This document shows positions 52,219-58,970 of a DNA stretch of 64,000 nucleotides, piece by piece (the stretch's first letter is position 1; every line of letters begins with the position of its first letter). The notes beneath the pieces are model-generated. The model did not search any database. It worked only from the letters and a program-made list of their open reading frames with translations, and was not told the DNA's origin. The stretch comes from Bin103 sp002238925 (GTDB lineage: Bacteria > Spirochaetota > Spirochaetia > SZUA-6 > Bin103), in assembly GCA_965208065.1 (NCBI GenBank), contig OZ242313.1, forward strand, positions 3,534,001 through 3,598,000. The letters are read 5' to 3'. The translations under genes were made by a program, and so were the position numbers.

Positions 52219-53667
52219 CTACTCGGCGCCGCCGGTGTGGGCGGCGAGGCCGTCGAGCAGGCGCGCCACCTGGGCCCGCGACACCATGAACTCGGCGGTG
52301 CCTTCGCGTACGGCGCCAAAGAATTGGCGGTCGTACGGCACCAGCGCCACCGACTGGGTCTCGTCCGGCGTGTTCATGCGGTAGGTGATGCGCACCTCCG
52401 GATCGGCTTCCACGACCGCGGCCTGGTCTTCCCGCGGCAGCGCCGCATCGCCGAGGAGCCCGATAATGAGTTGATACAGTTCGCGGAACGGCTTGTCCTC
52501 GATGGCCGCGCCGTCGACCGCGAAACTCTCCACCACGTCGTCGCCCGAGCCGGTACGCTCGATGGTGAGCAGGTTGGTGCCGCCGCGGTGGTAGATCTCG
52601 ATGGCATCCACCGACTCGATGTTGAGAATCAGCACGAACTTGTCGACCAGCGTGAACGGATCCAGGTCGAGTACGCCGGCGCGCGACGCCTTCATTGCGT
52701 ACACGGTGGCGCGCCCCGGCACCTGAAAGAACACCTCGCCGTCGCGCTCATCCCCGAACAGCAGCGTCACCTCGGCGCCCGCGGCATCGCGCACCAGCAG
52801 CTCGTAGCGCGGTGGCGCCAGTCCGTAGCCGGCGGCGGCTTCCGGGTCGTCGCTGACAATCCGGTCGATGCGCGGCTCCGCCACCGCCGCCTGCACCTTG
52901 GTGAACTCCTCGCTGTCGATGGCGCGCGGAAAGGCGTACGGCTGCACCATTGCCAGGCGGGTCAACAGGTGGGCGAAGCGGGTGTCAAGCGGGTTGGTCT
53001 CCATGATCTCCACGGTGTCGATCCCTGGCCCCTGCAGGAGCAGGTAGTTGAATGCCTCGGTGTTGATGGTGGGCAGCTCGTCGCCGCGCATGTCGGCCAA
53101 CGTGTAGTGGTAGTGGTTGCCGTGGTTGGTCCACACCGCGTACACGATGCGCTTGTCGGGCACGCCCAGGTACCAGGTGTTGCCGGCCGGCGTGCGGTCG
53201 CCGAGATACGCTTCGATGGTGCTGCCGTCGTCTAGCGTGGCAACCGCCACCACGGCCGGCGGATCGAGCCCGTACTGGCCCAGATCGGCGGCGTCCTCCT
53301 CAATTACCCGCTCGGCGTACAGGCTGCTGAAGCTGTACAGAAGGTCCTTGACCCGCGATTCCTTTATCGGGATCGTGCTGTCCGCGCCCTCGATCTGCCA
53401 GCCCGCCTCGGTCTTCCACATGTTGAATGGCTGCTCGCGGCCCGGTCCGTCAAGAGAGACGGCGGTGATGCGCTCAATGTCGACGCGCGAAATCTCCGGC
53501 TTGCCGGGCGTCGGCTCCGCCTCCGGGATCTGCGGCGGACGGTTGCGCACCACGGTCAGGATCACCACCAACGCGGCGACCCCTACCAGCATGGCCGCCA
53601 GGATGATCAGGCGCCGCAACCCGCCGCGCTTTGCGTCCGGCGGACTCCCTGTCCTTGCCTCGCTCAT
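52219..53667 (-). CDS. DUF4340 family protein, membrane-anchored
   Basis: The 482-residue protein has one N-terminal transmembrane helix (about 18-42, LRRLIILAAMLVGVAALVVIL-type) and a long extracytoplasmic part with repeated modules (TAVSLDGPGREQPFNMWKTEAGW; LLTIERTGSGDDVVESFAVDG), the DUF4340 pattern. YGLDPPAVVAV and YGLAPPRYELLV are internal echoes of each other, suggesting duplicated domains. Such proteins accompany GldG-like/ABC-2 transporters in many phyla, but no activity is known. It is the last gene of a four-gene operon, 14 nt after the GldG-like gene. The ATG at 53667 is preferred over one at 53706. Confidence 0.85.
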   Translation of the reverse strand: MSEARTGSPPDAKRGGLRRLIILAAMLVGVAALVVILTVVRNRPPQIPEAEPTPGKPEISRVDIERITAVSLDGPGREQPFNMWKTEAGWQIEGADSTIPIKESRVKDLLYSFSSLYAERVIEEDAADLGQYGLDPPAVVAVATLDDGSTIEAYLGDRTPAGNTWYLGVPDKRIVYAVWTNHGNHYHYTLADMRGDELPTINTEAFNYLLLQGPGIDTVEIMETNPLDTRFAHLLTRLAMVQPYAFPRAIDSEEFTKVQAAVAEPRIDRIVSDDPEAAAGYGLAPPRYELLVRDAAGAEVTLLFGDERDGEVFFQVPGRATVYAMKASRAGVLDLDPFTLVDKFVLILNIESVDAIEIYHRGGTNLLTIERTGSGDDVVESFAVDGAAIEDKPFRELYQLIIGLLGDAALPREDQAAVVEADPEVRITYRMNTPDETQSVALVPYDRQFFGAVREGTAEFMVSRAQVARLLDGLAAHTGGAE

Positions 53668-53681
53668 CCGCTGTGCTCCCG

Positions 53682-55115
53682 CTACAGGTGGCGCCGCCGC
53701 AGCCACACCGCCAGGCCGGCGCCGAGCACGCCGAGCGGCACCAGCAGCACCGCGACTCCGGAAATGATCAGCTGCGCCAGCCGCGTCATGCGCAGCGGGA
53801 AGGTGCGCAGCGACTTGGCACGAATCGAGATCGACTCCTCGCGGCTGCGCGCCCAGCTCAGGCTGTTGAGCAGCATGTCGTAGTTGGCCTGGTAGGGCTG
53901 ACGCAGGAACAGGACGGACGAAAACACCACCACGCGCGACTTCACGTAGCCGTCGAGGTCGTTGTCGGTAATCGCCACGCCGACCGCGAACGGTCCGTTC
54001 GGCTCGCCCTCCTGCTGCTCCACCGACTGGATCTGGAAATCGGTACGCAGGAACGACCCCTCCGAGGTATTCAGAAACGGCTCCACGGTCAGCGTGCGCC
54101 GCTTGGTCTCCAGCTCCTCAATCGGGCCCGCCGCCGGCATCACGATGAACAGCCGCTCGGAGCGCATCGGCGACACGATCTCGTGCGAGGTCATCTCCGG
54201 TACCAGGAACACCTGGCTGTCGGGCGTGTGGCGGCCCGACTCCTCGACGATAATGCCGTTGACCAGCCTGACCCCGAACCCGGCGAGCAACTCCTCCAGG
54301 TTGGGCATTTCGGTACGCCGCGCCCCCTGCAGCACGAACACCACGCGCCCGCCGTCGCGCATCCACGCATCGAGCCGGTCCGCCTCCGCCGGAGTCATAT
54401 CCTGCTCCGGCGCCACCACCAGCAGCACGTCGACGTCCTCGGGGATGGAGTCGCGCGACACCAGGTCGAGCGTGTCCACCTCGTAGTTGTCGTTCTCCAA
54501 CAGGTCGCGCACGTTCAAGCCCGGCATGCCGAGCTGGAACATCGACTGTTCGCCGTGCCCCTCGAGCAGGTACACGGAAGGCAGGTCGCCGGTGGTCACG
54601 TACAGCAGCGCCGCCGTCAGCTCCTGTTCGAGCGACAACGACGTGGCCTGCCGGGTCTGCATGTTGACGTTGAAGATGTCGAACTGGCTGATCATCCGGA
54701 ACCGGTCGCCGCCGTCGACGATCAACCCGCCGGGCCGCACCTGGCCCTCTTCCTCGTACTTGGCCGCCAATCCCGGGTTGCGCTCCGGATCGAGGTTGGC
54801 CAGCTTGACGTGGCTGCTGCGCCGCGCGTAGCGCTCGAGCACCGAGTCGATCAGCGGATTCTCGCGCCCGGTGGTGCCGATCTGATACACGGTTACGTCG
54901 GCGTCCAGGTTGTCCAGCAACTGGAAGGTCTGGTCGGACAGCGTGAACAGCCGGTTCTGCGTCAGGTCCGCCTCCACGCCGAACTGGTCCACCAACAGGT
55001 TGACCAGCACCAGAGCCGCCACCATGCCGAGGGAGGTGAGCAGCGCGTAACCGCCGTAGCGCACCTGCTTGCTCTCGCGCAGGCGGCTCATCTGTGTGGA
55101 AAAAAAGTCGCTCAT
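53682..55115 (-). CDS. GldG-family ABC transporter auxiliary protein
   Basis: The 477-residue protein has a transmembrane helix near 22-42 and another at the C-terminus (about 447-470, LIISGVAVLLVPLGVLGAG-type), with a large extracytoplasmic domain between (DLTQNRLFTLSDQTFQLLDNL; YLLEGHGEQSM; DVLLVVAPEQDMTPAEADRLDAWM). The first of these and the GHGE motif are typical of GldG/IFT52-like ABC_transp_aux proteins. In Bacteroidetes, GldG with GldA and GldF supports gliding; in other phyla the transported substrate is unknown. It starts one base after the permease stop. Confidence 0.88.
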   Translation of the reverse strand: MSDFFSTQMSRLRESKQVRYGGYALLTSLGMVAALVLVNLLVDQFGVEADLTQNRLFTLSDQTFQLLDNLDADVTVYQIGTTGRENPLIDSVLERYARRSSHVKLANLDPERNPGLAAKYEEEGQVRPGGLIVDGGDRFRMISQFDIFNVNMQTRQATSLSLEQELTAALLYVTTGDLPSVYLLEGHGEQSMFQLGMPGLNVRDLLENDNYEVDTLDLVSRDSIPEDVDVLLVVAPEQDMTPAEADRLDAWMRDGGRVVFVLQGARRTEMPNLEELLAGFGVRLVNGIIVEESGRHTPDSQVFLVPEMTSHEIVSPMRSERLFIVMPAAGPIEELETKRRTLTVEPFLNTSEGSFLRTDFQIQSVEQQEGEPNGPFAVGVAITDNDLDGYVKSRVVVFSSVLFLRQPYQANYDMLLNSLSWARSREESISIRAKSLRTFPLRMTRLAQLIISGVAVLLVPLGVLGAGLAVWLRRRHL

Positions 55116-55116
55116 G

Positions 55117-55980
55117 TCAGGTCCACCTGTTGCGTTCGATCACCCGCACGGTGAGGAACACCAGCACGGTCGAGAAGGAGACGTAATAAACAATGGGAGA
55201 AAGCGCCAGCACGCCGCCCATGAAGCGCTGGAAGCGGCTGGTCAGGGAGAACCAGGCCAGGAAGTCGATGATGAAGGTCTCGTAGAAGCCCTCCAGCGAG
55301 AACACGGCCACCACGATCAGGGTGGCCAGGAGCACCAACATTGCGGTGGAGATGATCAGGTTGCGGGTCGCCAGGTACACCCACAGCACCACCAGGGCGC
55401 CGAGGCAGGAGGCAAACACGATGCCGGGCACGGTGCCGGCGGGCACGCCGTTCTGCACGAAGTCTATGATCCACATCAGCAGCAGGGCGGCGAACGTGGA
55501 CACCGCCGAGATTACCTGGTTGTCGGTGAGCGACGACATCAGCATGCCCACCGCGATGAACGTGCAACCGAGCAGGAAGAAGCCAACGTATCCGCCCAGG
55601 ATCTCCCAACCCGGCAGGCGCCCGAAGAAGCTCATGGTGACCGGGTACAACACGGTGACCAGCAGCGTGAACAGGAACACCGCCACCGCCGCGAAGTACT
55701 TGCCGAGCACGATGCCGGTCACGCTCACCGGCACGGTGAGCAGAAGCTGATCGGTGCGTTGCCGCTTCTCGTCGGCGAACAGGCGCATGGTGAGGATCGG
55801 CACGATGACCAGGAACACGAAGATGATCGAGCTCAACACGCCCTGGAACTGCGGATTGGAACGCAGCACGTTGTCGGTGGCGAAGAAGAAGCCGGCCAGC
55901 AGCAGAAAGAACCCCATGAAGATGTAGCCGATCGGCGAAAAGTAGTAGGAGCGCAGTTCGCGCAGGAATACCGCGATCAT
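55117..55980 (-). CDS. ABC-2 type permease (GldF-like)
   Basis: This 287-residue membrane protein has six predicted helices. It begins MIAVFLRELRSYYFSPIGYIFMG-type (family-typical RELRSYFxSPIGY start), with FLVIVPILTMRLFADEKRQRTDQLLLT-type near 75-100 (the conserved ExR(R)GT-like loop appears as DEKRQRTDQLLL). The C-terminal helices end ...IERNRWT. It forms the membrane channel of the exporter with the ATPase gene upstream, whose stop shares one base with this ATG (TGATG). Confidence 0.9.
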   Translation of the reverse strand: MIAVFLRELRSYYFSPIGYIFMGFFLLLAGFFFATDNVLRSNPQFQGVLSSIIFVFLVIVPILTMRLFADEKRQRTDQLLLTVPVSVTGIVLGKYFAAVAVFLFTLLVTVLYPVTMSFFGRLPGWEILGGYVGFFLLGCTFIAVGMLMSSLTDNQVISAVSTFAALLLMWIIDFVQNGVPAGTVPGIVFASCLGALVVLWVYLATRNLIISTAMLVLLATLIVVAVFSLEGFYETFIIDFLAWFSLTSRFQRFMGGVLALSPIVYYVSFSTVLVFLTVRVIERNRWT

Positions 55981-57008
55981 CAGGCGTCACTCCCACCGAC
56001 ATCGGGTGCGTCCGGTGCGTCCGGTGCGCCGCCGGAACCGTTGTCCCCGGATTCCGGGGCGGCCCCGCCGGCGGCGTCCTGTGTGGTGAGCTGCAGGAAG
56101 ATCTCCTCGAGCGTGTAGTCCATCGCCGTCATCAGGTAGATCGGCAGGTCCGCCTCGCTCAACGCGTGGAAGATGGCGCGCCGCGGATCGGCCCCGGCGG
56201 CGGTCTCCACGCGCAGGTCGACCGTGCCCTGCTCCACCGTGCCCTGCGCGCTGACCTCGTTCACGCCCGCCACGCCGGTCAGCGCGGCCAGCGCCGCCGC
56301 CTCCGAACCGGCCACGCGCAACCGGAATTCGCTGTTGTCGTGCAGGCGCTTGCCGAGGTTCTCGGTGGTGTCGGAGGCCACCAGCTTGCCGCGGTTGATG
56401 ATGATGACCCGGTCGCACACCGCGCTCACCTCGGGCAGGATGTGCGACGACAGGATAATGGTGTGCTCGTGGCCGAGTTCGCGGATCAGGTTGCGGATCT
56501 CGATGATCTGGTGCGGGTCCAGACCGATGGTGGGTTCGTCCAGAATCAGTACGCGCGGACTGCCGACCAGTGCCTGCGCCAGGCCGACGCGCTGGCGGTA
56601 GCCCTTGGACAGGTTCTTGATCAGCCGGTTGCGCACGTGCCCTATACCGGCCAGCTCCAGGATGCGCTCCTGCTGCTGCACCACGGTGCTGCGGTCCGCC
56701 TTCTTGAGGCGCGCCACGAAGCGCAGGTACTCGCGCACCGTCATGTCGAGATAGAGCGGCGGCAACTCGGGCAGGTAGCCGACACGCCGCTTCACCTGGT
56801 CGGGATCCTCGAGCACGTCGAAGCCGTCCACCGACACACTGCCGGCGGTGGCCGACAGGTATCCGGTAATGATGTTCATGGTGGTCGACTTGCCGGCCCC
56901 GTTCGGGCCGAGAAACCCGACCACCTCGCCGGCGTCGACCCGAAAGCTGATGTCGTCGACGGCAAGATGCTGGCCGTAGCGCTTGGAAACGCCTTCAACC
57001 GTTATCAC
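55980..57008 (-). CDS. ABC transporter ATP-binding protein (GldA-like)
   Basis: The 342-residue ATPase has Walker A GPNGAGKST near 36-44, the Q-loop region YLPELPPLYLDMTVREYL near 80-97, the signature LSKGYRQRVGLAQAL near 135-149, and Walker B VLILDEPTIGLDP near 156-168. The C-terminal extension (about 215-342) includes the GldA-type regulatory region ending in a Gly/Ala/Asp/Pro-rich tail with PDAPDAPDV, encoded by a 9-nt repeat. GTG 57008 is chosen because GGAGG lies 9 nt upstream; the longer frame upstream lacks similarity. It heads the four-gene operon with permease, GldG-like and DUF4340 genes. Confidence 0.9.
   Translation of the reverse strand: MITVEGVSKRYGQHLAVDDISFRVDAGEVVGFLGPNGAGKSTTMNIITGYLSATAGSVSVDGFDVLEDPDQVKRRVGYLPELPPLYLDMTVREYLRFVARLKKADRSTVVQQQERILELAGIGHVRNRLIKNLSKGYRQRVGLAQALVGSPRVLILDEPTIGLDPHQIIEIRNLIRELGHEHTIILSSHILPEVSAVCDRVIIINRGKLVASDTTENLGKRLHDNSEFRLRVAGSEAAALAALTGVAGVNEVSAQGTVEQGTVDLRVETAAGADPRRAIFHALSEADLPIYLMTAMDYTLEEIFLQLTTQDAAGGAAPESGDNGSGGAPDAPDAPDVGGSDA
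56005..56030 (-). repeat. 9-nt tandem repeat in the ATPase C-terminus
   Basis: GGTGCGTCC occurs twice (56005-56013, 56014-56022) and a third copy starts at 56023 on the plus strand. On the coding strand it yields the PDAPDAPD tail. Confidence 0.75.
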
Positions 57009-57215
57009 GTTTATGTGCCTCCGAGCCGGTAACGCCGCCGCTGTGAGGTCGCGCAACGAAAAGCAGCCAAGACCAACGCTCGCGGTCGGTGCGCGCACAG
57101 GCGACAGGGATAACCGGGCTATTGCTTGGTATGTCCACAAGCTACTGAAACCACTCGGCGGAGTAAAGATGCACGCCGTGTTGGTCCGGGTCGCTTCCCT
57201 CGTGCTTCCTCGTGC

Positions 57216-57244
57216 TTGACATGATATTTTCATGTTTTCATACT
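57216..57244 (+). promoter_or_regulatory. Strong sigma70 promoter of the toxin-antitoxin module
   Basis: TTGACA (57216-57221), 17-nt spacer, CATACT (57239-57244). The ATG at 57251 is 6 nt after the -10 box, so the transcript probably starts at the start codon. The promoter is AT-rich in an otherwise GC-rich region. Confidence 0.75.
57219..57235. promoter_or_regulatory. Operator-like inverted repeat ACATGA-N5-TCATGT
   Basis: Perfect 6-bp arms (57219-57224 and 57230-57235) with spacer TATTT sit between the -35 and -10 boxes, overlapping the end of the -35. This is the expected place for autorepression by a ribbon-helix-helix antitoxin. A TTTTCAT direct repeat overlaps it. Confidence 0.65.
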
Positions 57245-57250
57245 TTATTC

Positions 57251-57523
57251 ATGTCCAGCATGATCCAGATCCGGAACGTTCCCGCGACGATGCATCGGCG
57301 CCTGAAGGCGCGCGCCGCGCTGGAAGGGGTGTCCATGTCCCAATACGTACTGGCGGCAGTCGAGCGGGCGCTGGAGCGCCCGAGCCGCCGCGAGCTGCTT
57401 GCCTCGATACGCCGGCAGCCGAGCGTAGTACTGGATACGTCGCCGGCGGAGGTGCTGCGCGCGGAGCGTCTGGCGCGCGATGAACAAGTGGACGCGGCTG
57501 AACGGCGCCGCCGGCACCAGTAG
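57251..57523 (+). CDS. Antitoxin, ribbon-helix-helix (FitA/VapB type)
   Basis: The 90-residue protein starts MSSMIQIRNVPATMHRRLKA: a short strand then two helices (ARAALEGVSMSQYVLAAVERAL), the Arc/FitA ribbon-helix-helix that dimerises on DNA. The C-terminal half (about 50-90) is charged and would wrap the toxin. Starts at ATG 57251 or 57260 are both possible; 57251 coincides with the predicted transcription start. It is 3 nt upstream of the PIN toxin gene, the usual order. It neutralises the toxin and represses the operon. Confidence 0.87.
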   Translation: MSSMIQIRNVPATMHRRLKARAALEGVSMSQYVLAAVERALERPSRRELLASIRRQPSVVLDTSPAEVLRAERLARDEQVDAAERRRRHQ

Positions 57524-57526
57524 CCG

Positions 57527-57919
57527 GTGTTCGTTCTGGATGCCTCTGGTGCAGTCGAGTTGTTGCTGAACACCGTCGCCGGCCAACGGTTGGCGGAGCG
57601 GATGGACGATCCGGCCGAGACCATCCACGCGCCGCACCTCATTGACGTGGAGGTCGCGCACGTACTCCGCCGCTACACCTTGCGCGGCCTGCTGAGCAGT
57701 ACGCGTTGCGAACGCGCGTTGGCCCAATGGCGCGAATTAGAGGTCGAGCGCTATTCGCATGGGCTGTTCCTCGATCGCATGTGGCAGCTTCGCCACAACG
57801 TGAGCGCCTACGATGCCGCCTACGTAGCCTTGACCGAAGCACTGTCGACCATACTCGTAACCGGTGACGGCCGCCTCTCGCGGACACCCGGGCTGGCGAT
57901 CCGCATCGAACTCGCCTGA
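57527..57919 (+). CDS. PIN-domain ribonuclease toxin (VapC/FitB type)
   Basis: The 130-residue protein has the PIN acidic residues in order: Asp5 (VLDASGAVE), Glu in IDVEVAHVLRR near 41, Asp in VSAYDAAYVAL near 97, and Asp in LVTGDGRLSR near 114. These bind Mg2+ for RNA cleavage, often of tRNA or rRNA. The start is GTG at 57527, right after the antitoxin stop. The domain looks complete and functional. Context is a lone module with no integrase or IS element. Confidence 0.9.
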   Translation: MFVLDASGAVELLLNTVAGQRLAERMDDPAETIHAPHLIDVEVAHVLRRYTLRGLLSSTRCERALAQWRELEVERYSHGLFLDRMWQLRHNVSAYDAAYVALTEALSTILVTGDGRLSRTPGLAIRIELA

Positions 57920-58084
57920 CCGACTTCAGATGGCCCGCTCAGCCATGGTGCGACTCGACTCTGTTGGCTGTTGCCGCGAGCGTGTTCTGACTAGGCAACC
58001 CCAATCGTGGATTTGAACCTGCACGCTACTTCGTATTACTTGACCGAGTGCGACGCACGTCGGTGAGGTGTATAGTTTCCCGCC
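57920..58084. other. 165-nt intergenic region, no gene found
   Basis: It lies between the toxin gene and the lipoate ligase gene. It contains a GGATTTGAACC stretch (58009-58019) that resembles the T-arm of a tRNA on the minus strand, but the stem does not pair fully and no anticodon or D-arm is visible. A TATAGT (58071-58076) lies 8 nt before the next ATG. Nothing else is recognised. Confidence 0.5.
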
Positions 58085-58900
58085 ATGACTCAGGCGCTTC
58101 AGGCGTTCCGGCTGTTGATCGACCCGCGGTTGCCCGGGGCGCGCAACATGGCGGTGGACGAGGCGCTGCTGCACTGCATGGCACCGGGCGGCGCGCCGGT
58201 GCTGCGGCTGTATGGGTTTGCGCCGCCGTGCGTGTCGCTGGGCCGGTTCCAGGCGTCCGGCGACCTCGGCGATGACGCTATGCGGGTGCGCGACGGCGTC
58301 GACCTGGTGCGCCGGCCCACGGGCGGGCGGGCGGTGCTGCACGACGACGAGGTGACCTACGCGATCGTGCTCGGGCGCGACCATCTGCAGCCGTTCACCA
58401 AGCGCGCCGCGTACCGGGCGTCGGCAGCGCTGCTGGTGCGCCTGCTGAACGCGCTCGGCGTGCGCGGCGCCGTGCAACCCGGCGACACGGCGGCATCCAC
58501 GGCCTCGGCGGCGGACGCGGACCCGGACTGCTTCCGTGCCACCGGCGAGTACGAAATCACCGCCGGAACGAGGAAGCTGGTCGGCAGTGCGCAGATCACC
58601 ACCCGCGACGCCGCTCTCCAACACGGCTCGATCCCGCTGTCCACGTCCTACGCGCGCATCAGCCGCTATCTGCGCGGCGCCGGCGCCGACGCTGGCGAGA
58701 CGGCGATTCCCGGCGCCACCTCGGTAGCCGCGGCGAGCGGCCGTCCCTGGAGCTACGACGAGGCGTTGCAGGAGCTGAGCGAGGCGGCCCGCACCGATCT
58801 CGGATCAGAGCCGTCGGTGTTGTCCGACGCTGAACAGAGCGTGGCGCGAGAGTTGGAGCACGCCCGCTACACCTGCCCGCGGTGGACCCGATCCCGGTGA
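58085..58900 (+). CDS. Lipoate-protein ligase / octanoyltransferase family (BPL_LplA_LipB fold)
   Basis: The 271-residue protein transfers octanoyl or lipoyl groups to E2/GcvH lysines. It shows NMAVDEALL near 20-28, LRLYGFAPPCVSLGRFQ near 40-56, VRRPTGGRAVLHDDEVTYAIV near 78-98 (the RRxTGGxxVxHxxxxTY motif), and the catalytic-site Lys in GTRKLVGSAQ near 160-169. No C-terminal LplA accessory domain is complete. LipM-type octanoyltransferases need a catalytic Cys in this fold; a Cys is present (DCFRATGEYEI, near 148), fitting LipM or LplA equally. The ATG at 58085 has no ribosome-binding site but follows a -10-like TATAGT. Confidence 0.83.
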   Translation: MTQALQAFRLLIDPRLPGARNMAVDEALLHCMAPGGAPVLRLYGFAPPCVSLGRFQASGDLGDDAMRVRDGVDLVRRPTGGRAVLHDDEVTYAIVLGRDHLQPFTKRAAYRASAALLVRLLNALGVRGAVQPGDTAASTASAADADPDCFRATGEYEITAGTRKLVGSAQITTRDAALQHGSIPLSTSYARISRYLRGAGADAGETAIPGATSVAAASGRPWSYDEALQELSEAARTDLGSEPSVLSDAEQSVARELEHARYTCPRWTRSR

Positions 58901-58970
58901 GCGGCTTCGCCGTAGAACCGCACGGTGCGGCTGCTGGCGCGGTCTCGGCAGGGATGCCCGCCTTCGCGAC

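Noticed and set aside
58009..58019. GGATTTGAACC resembling a tRNA T-arm on the minus strand
   Set aside because: The 3' half of the stem does not pair (GCAGG against CCACG), and no D-arm, anticodon arm or acceptor stem is found on either side. A decayed tRNA or att-site remnant is possible but unsupported.
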